From Methylotenera sp. (GTDB taxonomy: Bacteria > Pseudomonadota > Gammaproteobacteria > Burkholderiales > Methylophilaceae), in assembly GCA_009693255.1 (NCBI GenBank), contig SHXQ01000005.1, forward strand, positions 1-64,000: DNA of 64,000 nucleotides, written 5' to 3'. A program made the translations under genes and the position numbers. This document shows, in pieces, positions 18,237 through 27,323 of the stretch (the first letter of the stretch is position 1; each line of letters opens with the position of its first letter). The notes beneath the pieces were generated by a model, which searched no databases, was not told the origin of the DNA, and was given only the letters and a program-made list of their open reading frames with translations.

Positions 18237-18590
18237 ATGAAATTGTTAATAGTCTGGATATTAAATGCGCTAGCATTGCTAGCGGTAGCGTATTTTGTGC
18301 CTAACATTCATGTGGCTGATTTCTTAACGGCATTAGTCGCAGCATTAGTGATTGGCTTGGCCAACATATTGATTAAGCCAATTTTAGTGATCTTCACTTT
18401 ACCTATCACCATACTGACGCTTGGACTCTTCATACTGGTAATTAACGGATTGTTATTTTACGGTGTGGGCAATTGGCTGCAAGGGTTTGAAGTGCAAACC
18501 TTAAGCTCTGGAATGATAGGTGCGCTGGTTTATAGTGTATTTTCTTGGTTACTAGCAGTAATTGTTATTGATGATAAAAAAGACAAATAA
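18237..18590 (+). CDS. YvlD-like four-helix membrane protein (phage-holin-family annotation)
   Basis: A 117-residue protein with four hydrophobic helices and almost no soluble part, matching the family often labelled mycobacterial 4-TMS phage holin (YvlD-like). ANILIKPILVIFTLPITILT is the family core. No phage genes are nearby. It is regularly found between ahcY and metF in betaproteobacteria. Its stop is followed immediately by the metF ATG, so translational coupling is likely. The function is unknown. Confidence 0.85.
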   Translation: MKLLIVWILNALALLAVAYFVPNIHVADFLTALVAALVIGLANILIKPILVIFTLPITILTLGLFILVINGLLFYGVGNWLQGFEVQTLSSGMIGALVYSVFSWLLAVIVIDDKKDK

Positions 18591-19421
18591 ATGAACACGA
18601 CTACACTTAGTTTTGAATTTTTCCCGCCTAAAACCGCAGAAGGCATGGATAATTTGCGCCAAACGCGCGCAGAATTAGCAAAATTTAACCCGGAATTTTT
18701 CTCCGTCACCTTTGGTGCTGGTGGATCCACGCGTGATAGAACCATGGATACCGTACTAGAAATCCAACAAGAAGGCTTGCAAGCGGCGCCACACATCTCT
18801 TGTATTTCATCAAGTAAAGAAGAAATTCGCAATTTATTACAAGCCTACCAAGCACAAGGCATAAAGCGCTTAGTCGCCTTGCGTGGCGATGTGCCATCGG
18901 GGGAGGTCAGTAGTGGTGATTTTAGATATGCGATGGAGTTAGTAGCGTTTATTCGCGCTGAAACTGGCCAGCATTTCCATATAGAAGTAGCGGCTTACCC
19001 GGAGTTTCATCCAGAAGCAAGAGCACCTACTGCGGATTTATTGAATTTGAAACGCAAGGTAGATGCAGGCGCTGACTCTGCGATTACGCAGTACTTTTAT
19101 AATGCGGATGCCTATTTTAGGTTTATCGAGCAATGTGCTGCAAACGGTATTAACATTCCGATTGTGCCAGGCATTATGCCGATTTATAACATCACGCAAC
19201 TTGCCCGATTTTCAAGTGTTTGTGGGGCAGAAATCCCTAGGTGGCTGAAAATGCGCCTTGAAGAATATGGCGATGACATGGTTTCTCTACGCGCTTTTGG
19301 TATCGATGTTGTGAGTGAGTTATGTGAAACCTTAACGGCTTGGGGTGCACCAAGCTTGCATTTTTATACCTTGAACCGTTCAGGCGTAATCAGCAATATC
19401 ATAGAAAATATTGGCGAATAA
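18591..19421 (+). CDS. metF: 5,10-methylenetetrahydrofolate reductase
   Basis: A 276-residue flavoenzyme making 5-methyl-THF for methionine synthesis. The start TLSFEFFPPKT, the FSVTFGAGGS loop, RLVALRGD and GADSAITQYFYN (flavin and folate contacts) are typical. It completes the set metK-ahcY-metF: homocysteine released by AhcY is remethylated with the methyl group MetF supplies. The start codon directly abuts the preceding stop. Confidence 0.96.
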   Translation: MNTTTLSFEFFPPKTAEGMDNLRQTRAELAKFNPEFFSVTFGAGGSTRDRTMDTVLEIQQEGLQAAPHISCISSSKEEIRNLLQAYQAQGIKRLVALRGDVPSGEVSSGDFRYAMELVAFIRAETGQHFHIEVAAYPEFHPEARAPTADLLNLKRKVDAGADSAITQYFYNADAYFRFIEQCAANGINIPIVPGIMPIYNITQLARFSSVCGAEIPRWLKMRLEEYGDDMVSLRAFGIDVVSELCETLTAWGAPSLHFYTLNRSGVISNIIENIGE

Positions 19422-19452
19422 ACGCGCTCCAAATTTTAAGGGGTGTTAAAGC

Positions 19453-19485
19453 AAAACCGACCGACTAATGTAGCGTCGGTTTTTC
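19453..19485 (+). terminator. Intrinsic terminator after metF
   Basis: AAAACCGAC pairs with GTCGGTTTT across a 13-base loop and is followed by a T-run. It lies about 30 bases after the metF stop and overlaps the 3' end of the convergent smg gene. Confidence 0.75.
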
Positions 19486-19938
19486 TTTGTTCAGCAACGC
19501 ATCTTCAATAAATAAATATTCTTTAGTTTTATCTGGCCCAGACTTGCTAGCACCCCAAGTGGTCATGAGTACAATCCAACGTATTTCTTCAATGCTGATT
19601 TTAGGTTGCGGTAAATTCATTGCAAGTTCAAGTACCAACTCGCGTTGGGCGGTGTTGAGAATGTGCGCTTGTACCAAAAACAAAATAAATCCTAGGCTTT
19701 CACCGGTAATTTTTTTGAATTCATCATCGGTAAAGATGCGCGTGCTAACGTGATTAGGGGTTTCAAATATATCCGCTTGTTCGGTCATCAGTTCTAGCTG
19801 ATTGAACCAATTAAATGCGCCGTTAATATCTTGTTCATCAAATCCTGCGGCAAATAGCTCTTTTGAGAGCGTGTCCTCGTCAGGTCTAAAATGTGTATCA
19901 ATGTAGTTTTCAAACATATAAACCAATACTTCAAACAT
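19465..19938 (-). CDS. smg: Smg family protein (DUF494)
   Basis: A 157-residue acidic cytoplasmic protein matching Smg: it starts MFEVLVYMFENYID and contains LSKELFAAGFDEQDI, AFNWFNQL and EEIRWIVLMTTWG. The family is a constant neighbour of dprA in beta- and gammaproteobacteria; its function is unclear. The gap to dprA is 64 bases on the same strand. Confidence 0.92.
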   Translation of the reverse strand: MFEVLVYMFENYIDTHFRPDEDTLSKELFAAGFDEQDINGAFNWFNQLELMTEQADIFETPNHVSTRIFTDDEFKKITGESLGFILFLVQAHILNTAQRELVLELAMNLPQPKISIEEIRWIVLMTTWGASKSGPDKTKEYLFIEDALLNKEKPTLH

Positions 19939-20002
19939 AATGTTTATCCTTAAATAGAGTTATTCTTAAATTAAGTGTGATGGTTTATGCAGCAATCTAA
20001 AA

Positions 20003-21118
20003 TTACACAATTCTTTGATATTGTCCGCCAACTAGGCTAGTGATCCTCCCGTCTAATTCCAATAACATCAGCATGTATGAAACTTCGCTCACAGTCAAGC
20101 CACTTAAATGCACTAAATTCTCTAACGTCATTTGTTCGTATCCCATGAGTTGCAGCAGCGGATTATGCGTGACGATATTATGATCAGTAGCCGGCGATAT
20201 GTTTGATATGACATTGTCTAAATTTAACTCTTCAACGATATCTTGCAGGCTATCTACTAATTTAGCCCCCTGCTTGATGAGTTGGTGGCAGCCTTTAGAC
20301 ATGGGCGAATGTATAGAACCTGGAATGGCAAATACTTCACGGCCTTGTTCTGCGCTTAAGCGTGCAGTAATTTGTGAGCCGCTTTGTAAGTTAGCCTCCA
20401 CCACCAAGCAACCCAAACTCAAGCCACTAATGATGCGATTGCGTTTAGGGAAATTTTGCGGTTTTGAGGGCGTTCCTAAATGGAACTCAGAAATAATGAG
20501 CCCGTGTTCAGCAATTTTATGAGCTAAATCACGGTGTTTGGCAGGGTAGACAATGTCTAAGCCGGTGCCTACAACGGCGATGGTTGCGCCATTGGCGGAT
20601 AATGCCCCACGATGCGCCGCACCATCTATGCCCAAGGCCATGCCACTGATAATGCATAAACCATATTCACATAATCCCTGCGCAAAGGCCTCCGCATTCT
20701 TTTCGCCCTGTACGGAGGCATTTCGACTGCCGACAATGGCAATGCTAGGCTGGTTTAATAAGGCTAAACAGCCTTTAGCATAAAGCAAAGGAGGTGGATC
20801 AGAAATCTCGAGTAGCGCTTTTGGGTAGTCCGAATCGGCAAGTGTGACGAGGTGATTATTGGGCTGCGATAGCCAGTGTAGCGTATCCCTTAAAGCCTCT
20901 TCATCAATACCTTTGGTGATTTCAGCAGCAATTTTTTCTGAAACGACTTCCTTTAACTGCTTGAAACTTGCCGCATAGATGTTGGCAGGGTTGCCAAATG
21001 TTTTAAGCAGTAAATAGAATGTTTGTGTGCCGACGCCATGTACATGGCTTAAACTAATCCACAGTGATTTCTCTGCAATCTCTTCGTTGTAGGCGTCTGC
21101 ACTGGTGTTGTCTTGCAT
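20003..21118 (-). CDS. dprA: DNA processing protein DprA
   Basis: A 371-residue protein that loads RecA on single-stranded DNA entering during natural transformation. It has an N-terminal helical region, the Rossmann-like core with AIVGSRNASVQG, SGMALGIDGAAHRGAL, VVGTGLDIVYPAKH and FPKRNRIISGLS, and a C-terminal winged-helix-like segment. It seems intact although its LysM neighbour is destroyed. DprA alone does not prove competence. Confidence 0.95.
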   Translation of the reverse strand: MQDNTSADAYNEEIAEKSLWISLSHVHGVGTQTFYLLLKTFGNPANIYAASFKQLKEVVSEKIAAEITKGIDEEALRDTLHWLSQPNNHLVTLADSDYPKALLEISDPPPLLYAKGCLALLNQPSIAIVGSRNASVQGEKNAEAFAQGLCEYGLCIISGMALGIDGAAHRGALSANGATIAVVGTGLDIVYPAKHRDLAHKIAEHGLIISEFHLGTPSKPQNFPKRNRIISGLSLGCLVVEANLQSGSQITARLSAEQGREVFAIPGSIHSPMSKGCHQLIKQGAKLVDSLQDIVEELNLDNVISNISPATDHNIVTHNPLLQLMGYEQMTLENLVHLSGLTVSEVSYMLMLLELDGRITSLVGGQYQRIV

Positions 21119-21131
21119 AACGAAGAGGCCG

Positions 21132-21453
21132 CTAAGGGGGGGTGACAGAATCTAGCTTGTTAATGGACTGTGTTGCTTGCATGATTAAGGCATAAGAAAC
21201 GCGATCAAATACACGAAATACTATCAATAGCCCTATGCGCTCATCTGGCAATTTAACCATGCCGGCCTCTTGTTCCAGATCCTTGGTGACGCGGCCAAGG
21301 ATATTTTAAAAATTTTCCAGAAATGGCCCATAAAGTGTCACCTTTAACCACGACATGCCGGTCAGGATGGTCACTTTTAAGTAAAACTTCTTCAGCTTGG
21401 GCGCTGAAGCTTCTGCAACAAAACATGAGCAGCGTTATAATATAGCGGATCAT
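21132..21453 (-). pseudogene. LysM peptidoglycan-binding protein, internally deleted
   Basis: The 5' part encodes a signal peptide (MIRYIITLLMFCCRSFSAQA) and half of a LysM domain (VVVKGDTLWAISGKFLKYPW). The frame then runs into junk and stops. In the next frame the C-terminal end of the same family resumes (MVKLPDERIGLLIVFRVFDR, then SYALIMQATQSI) and ends 13 bases before dprA. Full proteins of this smg-dprA-lysM locus are usually above 300 residues, so most of the middle is deleted. A GAGGT ribosome site precedes ATG 21453. Confidence 0.85.
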
Positions 21454-21603
21454 ACTGATGACCTCGGTCAAAAAGGCATTAAAAATATACGGTTGAGCTA
21501 TATGCACAAACTGCGAAATTACGTTAAATTTATCATGTAATTCATTTAACAATCAAGCTTTTACAGAAAAAGCTGAGCTTTATATTAAAATAAAAGAGTT
21601 TTT

Positions 21604-22104
21604 ATGGCGATTTTAGACATCCTTAATTATCCAGACCCACGCCTACACACGGTAGCAAAACCTGTAAAAGAGGTGAATGCCGCGCTTCGCCGTTTAATCG
21701 ACGATATGAGTGAGACCATGTATGATGCCCCGGGCGTAGGTTTGGCGGCGACACAGGTTAATCAGCACTTGCAGCTCATCATCATTGATACCAGCGAAAC
21801 CAAGGATTGTTTACAGGTGTTTATTAATCCTAGAATCATTGAAAAAAGCGGTGAGCAAGATTACGAAGAGGGTTGTCTGTCTGTACCCGGAATTTATGAA
21901 AACGTCACTCGGGCGGCTATGGTCAAGATCGAAGCTTTAGGGCGTGATGGCAAAGTCTTTACTTTAGTGGCCGAAGGCTTGCTGAGTGTATGTATACAGC
22001 ATGAGATGGATCATTTGCTCGGCAAAGTGTTCGTTGAGTATTTGTCGCCGCTTAAGCGAACGCGCATTAAAAACAAAATGCTCAAATTACAGCGTGATCG
22101 CTGA
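21604..22104 (+). CDS. def: Peptide deformylase
   Basis: A 166-residue metalloenzyme removing the N-formyl group from new proteins. The three motifs are clear: GVGLAATQ (about 44-51), EGCLSVPG with the metal ligand Cys91, and QHEMDH with His133, Glu134 and His137. It stands immediately before fmt, its functional counterpart, and diverges from the LysM remnant. Confidence 0.97.
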   Translation: MAILDILNYPDPRLHTVAKPVKEVNAALRRLIDDMSETMYDAPGVGLAATQVNQHLQLIIIDTSETKDCLQVFINPRIIEKSGEQDYEEGCLSVPGIYENVTRAAMVKIEALGRDGKVFTLVAEGLLSVCIQHEMDHLLGKVFVEYLSPLKRTRIKNKMLKLQRDR

Positions 22105-22151
22105 AATTTTACTTAGCACCTAAATTTGCAACTATCGATAAGCCACCATAT

Positions 22152-23108
22152 ATGAAAATAATTTTTGCTGGCACGCCAGAATTCGCCGTTCCTGCATTGG
22201 CGGCGCTGATTGCTGCAGGGCATCAAATTGTCATGGTGCTGACACAGCCCGACCGTCCAGCAGGTCGCGGCATGAAACTTAAAGCTAGTCCGGTAAAAGT
22301 GCTAGCTATGCAACATCAGTTAAATGTATTTCAGCCAGAAACCTTAAAGGATCAAGCGGTTCAAGCGCGTATCGCCGAAACAGAGGCTGATGTCATGATT
22401 GTTGCGGCTTATGGACTGATTATTCCTACGGTAACATTAAATGCCCCGCGTTTTGGTTGTTATAACATTCATGCATCATTATTGCCACGTTGGCGCGGCG
22501 CGGCACCGATTCATCGCGCACTACTCGCAGGAGATGTAGAAACTGGCGTGACCATTATGGAGGTGGTGCCGGCCCTAGATGCTGGTGCTATGGTGAGTCA
22601 TGGGGTTGTGCCGATTACTGCTATGGATACTACGCAGACCTTACATGATGCTTTGAGTGCTATTGGCGCCGCGTTGATGGTGGCAGCAATGGAAATATTG
22701 GAGAAGAGCGGTGTGCTAGCCGCCATGCCACAAGATGAGGTCTTAGTGACTTATGCACACAAGCTAGAGAAATCTGAAACTGGCATTTATTGGCAAAGCA
22801 CCGCAGTTGATATTTCACGCCAAGTGCGAGGGTTTAACCCCTTTCCGGTTGCGCAAAGTGTACTAAAAGGTGAGGTTTGTCGTATTTGGATGGCAACGGC
22901 CAAGCTGGGTAATGCAAAGGCCGGAGAAATTGTGAATGTACATGATGGCATTACGGTGGGTTGCGGCAAAGGCCTGTTGCATATTACCGAACTACAAGCG
23001 CCTGGCGGCAAAAGACTGTCTGCGCAAGCCTTTGTGCAAGGACACAATCTGCGAGTGGGAGATTTTTTTACAGATACACAACGCAGTGCGCCAGCGCATG
23101 GGCTTTAA
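22152..23108 (+). CDS. fmt: Methionyl-tRNA formyltransferase
   Basis: A 318-residue enzyme that formylates initiator Met-tRNA with 10-formyl-THF. It starts MKIIFAGTPEFAVPALAAL and has the catalytic NIHASLLPRWRGAAPIHRAL segment and a C-terminal tRNA-binding domain. Gap to def is 47 bases. Gene order def-fmt-rsmB is widely conserved in proteobacteria. Confidence 0.97.
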   Translation: MKIIFAGTPEFAVPALAALIAAGHQIVMVLTQPDRPAGRGMKLKASPVKVLAMQHQLNVFQPETLKDQAVQARIAETEADVMIVAAYGLIIPTVTLNAPRFGCYNIHASLLPRWRGAAPIHRALLAGDVETGVTIMEVVPALDAGAMVSHGVVPITAMDTTQTLHDALSAIGAALMVAAMEILEKSGVLAAMPQDEVLVTYAHKLEKSETGIYWQSTAVDISRQVRGFNPFPVAQSVLKGEVCRIWMATAKLGNAKAGEIVNVHDGITVGCGKGLLHITELQAPGGKRLSAQAFVQGHNLRVGDFFTDTQRSAPAHGL

Positions 23109-23195
23109 CGGCGCATGGCTTTCTTGGAAGTTTCCGCATGCTAATAAGCCACAGCGAGGCGGTTATCAAGTAAAATCAGCGCTTAATCAATAAGT

Positions 23196-24521
23196 TTGAA
23201 ATCAAGAAAGTTTTCTTTGTATATATCCCAACAAATAGCCGCGAACGCCGTAAATCAAGTCTTACTAGGTCGCAACCTAACCTTAGCATTGCCTGCGGCA
23301 TTGGCTAATTTTTCAAATGCTACACCGCAACAACGTGGAGCAGCACAGGATTTAAGTTATGGCACATTGCGCTTTTATGGTGAGATTGACGCTTACCTTG
23401 TGCAGTTATTAGAAAAACCATTAACTGACGATCGTATTCATTCAATTTTACTGGTGGCAATTTACCAATTATTGCATGATAAAGCCGATGCATTTACGGT
23501 GGTTAATCAAGCGGTGCAGGCCGTCAGTCAACTTAAGCGCCCCGTGCCTAAAAGCTGGGCTAAAGGCTTGGTAAATGCAATTTTGCGTAATTTTCTGCGT
23601 CAAAAAGAGCAGCTTGCAGCTAAGTTAAGCGGCAATGAAGTGGCGACTTACGCTTACCCAAAATGGTGGATTAATAAGCTCAAAGTGCAATATCCAAATC
23701 ATTGGCAGGGCATGTTGGAGACGGGGAATCAGCATCCACCCATGACCTTGCGGGTGAATACTCAGAAAATTAGCATAGATGACTATATGCAGTTGCTCAT
23801 GCGTCAAGATATTGAGGCAACAACTATTGGTGCGCAAGCAGTGGTGTTAACCAAGCCGGTGCCGGTTGAAAAAATACCCGGTTTTACTGGCGGCGTGGTT
23901 TCTGTGCAAGATTACGGTGCGCAGTTAGCCGCGCCATTACTCGCGATGAGTAATAATATGCGTGTGCTAGATGCCTGTTGTGCACCAGGCGGGAAAACGG
24001 GGCATATTTTAGAATTGGCAGAGGTGTTACTCACCGGGCTTGATGCAGATGAAGTACGACTGCAGCGTGTGCAAAGTAATTTGGATAGATTGGAATTGCA
24101 GGCGCAGTTAGTGGTTGGCGATGCATCATTAAGCAGTTGGTGGGATGGGGTGACTTTTGACGGAATTTTGGCAGATGTGCCGTGTACCGCATCAGGTATA
24201 GTTCGGCGCCATGTCGATATTAAATGGTTGCGACGGGAAGCAGATGTGGCCTCCTTCGTGGCGCAGCAAGCTAAAATTTTGCCAAATTTATGGCAGATGT
24301 TAGCAAAGGGTGGTAAATTGCTTTATGTAACCTGTTCTGTTTTTAATGAAGAAAATCAAGGGCAAGTGGATAATTTTTTACAAAATAATGCGGATGCAAC
24401 ACAACTGCCTTTCGAGTTGCCAGCCAACCATGCACCGGTCGATATTACACAATTCAATGGCCAGCTGATTCCCTCTATAGCACATGATGGATTTTTCTAT
24501 GCTTTGCTACAAAAAAATTAA
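23196..24521 (+). CDS. rsmB: 16S rRNA m5C967 methyltransferase RsmB
   Basis: About 441 residues. It has an N-terminal NusB-like domain (QVLLGRNLTLALP, AAQDLSYGTLRFYGEID), then a SAM-dependent methyltransferase domain with DACCAPGGKTGHILE, ADVPCTASGIVRRH and LLYVTCSVFNEEN; the two cysteines in the PC and TC motifs are the catalytic pair. No ATG fits the expected start: TTG 23196 or TTG 23217 (before YISQQIAANAV) must serve. A second RsmB-like gene lies at 54.9 kb. Confidence 0.94.
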   Translation: MKSRKFSLYISQQIAANAVNQVLLGRNLTLALPAALANFSNATPQQRGAAQDLSYGTLRFYGEIDAYLVQLLEKPLTDDRIHSILLVAIYQLLHDKADAFTVVNQAVQAVSQLKRPVPKSWAKGLVNAILRNFLRQKEQLAAKLSGNEVATYAYPKWWINKLKVQYPNHWQGMLETGNQHPPMTLRVNTQKISIDDYMQLLMRQDIEATTIGAQAVVLTKPVPVEKIPGFTGGVVSVQDYGAQLAAPLLAMSNNMRVLDACCAPGGKTGHILELAEVLLTGLDADEVRLQRVQSNLDRLELQAQLVVGDASLSSWWDGVTFDGILADVPCTASGIVRRHVDIKWLRREADVASFVAQQAKILPNLWQMLAKGGKLLYVTCSVFNEENQGQVDNFLQNNADATQLPFELPANHAPVDITQFNGQLIPSIAHDGFFYALLQKN

Positions 24522-25062
24522 ATATTTTCTTTGTCTTTTAGTATTTTTTTCTACTGCGGTACTGGCTGGCAATAGTAGCCTGAATGTTAAAAGTGCTGAA
24601 TTAGTCGCACTAGAAGAAGGCTATACGGTCAATGCAGAGCTAGATATTGAATTCAGCAATGCCATAGAGGAGGCTGTCAGTAAAGGCTTTGAGCTAAACT
24701 TTATCATTGAATTTCAATTAGCTAGGCCAAGAAGATATTGGTTTGATGATGAAGTGGTCACCATCACGCGTCACGTTTCTTTGAGCTATCATGCACTTTC
24801 CAGACAATATTTGCTGGTCCGAGGGGATCAGCAAAAAACCTTTCTAAGATTAGATGAAGCCGTCGATGATTTATCTATGATCAATGACTTAAAAGTATTT
24901 CAAAAAACAGAAGTTGAAAAAGGCGAGCCTTATAAGGCGACATTTCTGATGCGATTAGACGCTAAAAAATTACCTAAAACCCTGCAGGGTGAGTCAGTTG
25001 GCCCAGAGGATTGGAAACTGAATTCGCAGCGTTTTGAGTGGGTACCCAATCTATTCAAATGA
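24484..25062 (+). CDS. DUF4390 domain-containing exported protein
   Basis: About 192 residues with a signal peptide-like start (KKIKYFLCLLVFFSTAVLAG) and a beta-rich domain with RPRRYWFDDEVVT, VSLSYHALSRQYLLVRG and GPEDWKLNSQRFEW, which match DUF4390. It overlaps the rsmB end by 38 bases, so it is co-translated. It precedes ntrY in many betaproteobacteria, but no function is known. The exact start (ATG 24484, 24487 or 24499) is undecided. Confidence 0.85.
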   Translation: MMDFSMLCYKKIKYFLCLLVFFSTAVLAGNSSLNVKSAELVALEEGYTVNAELDIEFSNAIEEAVSKGFELNFIIEFQLARPRRYWFDDEVVTITRHVSLSYHALSRQYLLVRGDQQKTFLRLDEAVDDLSMINDLKVFQKTEVEKGEPYKATFLMRLDAKKLPKTLQGESVGPEDWKLNSQRFEWVPNLFK

Positions 25063-25075
25063 AATACCTCCTCAA

Positions 25076-27319
25076 ATGAAGTTCATCGTACTCCTTAGCG
25101 CTATTCTAGGCACATTTTTACTCTACTTGTTATCAAATGCCAGTGCCAATACGGCGGCATCTGGTGAGTATTACACTTTATTGGTCGCGCTTAATATTCT
25201 GTTGGCAGCATTTCTGGTCGTTGTTGTTGGTTTTCAAATTTGGCGTTTATCTCGACAAATTCGAAATCGTGTGGTGGGCAGTCGTTTTACCATGAGATTA
25301 TTAGCTAGCTTTGCGATGATGGCGATCATTCCAGGATTAATCGTCTACTTGGTATCCGTCAATTTTTTAACGCGGTCTATTGAATCTTGGTTTAATGTAA
25401 AAGTTGAAGCTGCCCTTGAAGGTGGACTTAATTTAGGGCGCACAGCCTTAGATATTATGTTGGTTGATATCAAAGAGAAAGGCGAAAGTATGGCGAGTAG
25501 CTTAGCTTTTCAGCCCGCCAATACGCATTCTATATTAAATGATTTGCGCGAAAAAAGTGGTATTCAGGATGCCACTTTATTGACAGTACAGGGCAGAATT
25601 TTAGAGGTTTCCAACAGCGACTCAACCAGCATTTTGCCTGAATTACCTAGCGTTACGCAGTTAAGGCAGGCCCGGACGCGTGTTGTCGCTAGCATTGAGC
25701 CTATTAGTCAAAAGGGTTTATACCTTCGCGTATTGGCGCCGGTGAATGTGCGTGATTTGACGGGAGAAACACGTATTTTACAATTGCTACAGCCTGTACC
25801 TAAGCCGCTCGCTAGCACCGCTGAGGCCGTGCAAGAGGTGTATCAAGATTACCAGCAACTGTCTTATAGCCGCGCTTCGCTAAGAGAGGTTTTTGCGCTT
25901 ACCTTAACTTTGGTCATGATGCTGGCAATGCTAGGGGCGGTGGCCGTAGCTTTTGTGCTGAGCCGCAGGCTATCTGCACCACTGACCGTACTTGCAGAGG
26001 GCACTAAGGCGATTGCTAGTGGCGATTACAGCACGATGCTTCCGGCCCATGGCAAAGATGAGTTAGGGGTGCTGGTACAATCTTTTAATAGTATGACGCA
26101 GCAGTTGGACGATGCCACTAAAGCAGCAGACCGGAATCGTTCTCGGGTTGAGGCGGCGCGTGGTTATTTAGAAACCATCTTGGCGCACTTATCCTCAGGT
26201 GTGATCGCCTTGAATAAGCGCGGCGAGCTGCGCACCTTTAATGAGGCTGCGATGAATATTCTAGGGTTACAGTTAGAGCATTATGTGGGAGATACCCTAG
26301 ATAAAATCATTGCGAAACAGTTGCGCTTAGAAAGCTTTTTTCAAGCGATTTCTGCCCATAATCAATTGACTGATGCGGAAACAGGTGTGCCAGTCGATCT
26401 AAATAAAAATGAATTACTCACACAGATTGAGCTGGTTACAGAGCAGGGTAAGCAAATTTTAACCTTACGTGGCACGAGTTTGCCCGATGGTGGTTATGTG
26501 GCGGTGTTTGACGATGCGACTTCCATGGTGCAAGCCCAGCGTGATGCCGCATGGGGTGAAGTGGCTAGGCGCTTGGCGCATGAAATTAAAAATCCATTGA
26601 CGCCTATTCAACTGTCAGCAGAACGTATGGCGCATAAATTGCTCAATAAATTAGATGATGCTGATGCGAAGATGCTAAAACGCTCTACTGAAACTATTGT
26701 GAATCAAGTTGATGCTTTAAAAAGAATGGTCAATGAATTTAGTGAGTATGCGCGCTCACCTGCACCGCAATTACAAAAATTAGATTTCAATAAATTGATT
26801 CGAGAAGTGGTTTCATTCTATGATTTACCCGTTAACAAAATCATGTTGTCCTTAGAAAAGCAGGCTTGTGCGATCAAAGGGGATAGCACTATGCTACGCC
26901 AAGTCATCCACAATTTATTGCAAAATTCGCAGGATGCGCTTAGTGATCAAGCGGATGCCTTGATTGAAATTAAAACAAAGGCTGATGGCCAGGTGCTGGT
27001 GTTTACAGTGCAAGATAATGGTGCTGGCTTTCCAGAGCAGATGATGTTGCATGCTTTTGAGCCTTACATGACGACGAAGTCACAAGGAACCGGACTTGGT
27101 TTAGCGATTGTTAAGAAGATAATTGAAGAGCATAAAGGCAATATAAAAATTGAGAATATAGCCAATGCTATGCAAAATAATAAGGGCGCTGAAAGCCTCA
27201 CTAAAGAAAAAACAGGTGCAGTAGTGACGATTAGCATTCCACTTTTATCTGAAGTCAGCGGCGCATTAAAAATGCCTGACGTTGAAAAATTAACGCAGCA
27301 ATTGAAAACTAGAAGATAA
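25076..27319 (+). CDS. ntrY: NtrY-family sensor histidine kinase
   Basis: A 747-residue membrane kinase. Two N-terminal helices, then a third (about 70-90) and a periplasmic-side region precede another helix near 290-310. A HAMP domain (SRRLSAPLTVLAEGTKAIAS) follows, then a PAS domain and the HisKA motif RLAHEIKNPLTP with the phosphorylatable His502. The ATPase part has RQVIHNLLQNSQDAL, VQDNGAGFP and GTGLGLAIVKKI. It would phosphorylate the adjacent NtrX. ATG 25076 is chosen over an upstream TTG. Confidence 0.92.
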   Translation: MKFIVLLSAILGTFLLYLLSNASANTAASGEYYTLLVALNILLAAFLVVVVGFQIWRLSRQIRNRVVGSRFTMRLLASFAMMAIIPGLIVYLVSVNFLTRSIESWFNVKVEAALEGGLNLGRTALDIMLVDIKEKGESMASSLAFQPANTHSILNDLREKSGIQDATLLTVQGRILEVSNSDSTSILPELPSVTQLRQARTRVVASIEPISQKGLYLRVLAPVNVRDLTGETRILQLLQPVPKPLASTAEAVQEVYQDYQQLSYSRASLREVFALTLTLVMMLAMLGAVAVAFVLSRRLSAPLTVLAEGTKAIASGDYSTMLPAHGKDELGVLVQSFNSMTQQLDDATKAADRNRSRVEAARGYLETILAHLSSGVIALNKRGELRTFNEAAMNILGLQLEHYVGDTLDKIIAKQLRLESFFQAISAHNQLTDAETGVPVDLNKNELLTQIELVTEQGKQILTLRGTSLPDGGYVAVFDDATSMVQAQRDAAWGEVARRLAHEIKNPLTPIQLSAERMAHKLLNKLDDADAKMLKRSTETIVNQVDALKRMVNEFSEYARSPAPQLQKLDFNKLIREVVSFYDLPVNKIMLSLEKQACAIKGDSTMLRQVIHNLLQNSQDALSDQADALIEIKTKADGQVLVFTVQDNGAGFPEQMMLHAFEPYMTTKSQGTGLGLAIVKKIIEEHKGNIKIENIANAMQNNKGAESLTKEKTGAVVTISIPLLSEVSGALKMPDVEKLTQQLKTRR

Positions 27320-27323
27320 AAGC

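Noticed and set aside
18237-18590. Prophage remnant because of the holin-family annotation
   Set aside because: No other phage gene is near, and this YvlD-like protein is a regular companion of ahcY-metF.
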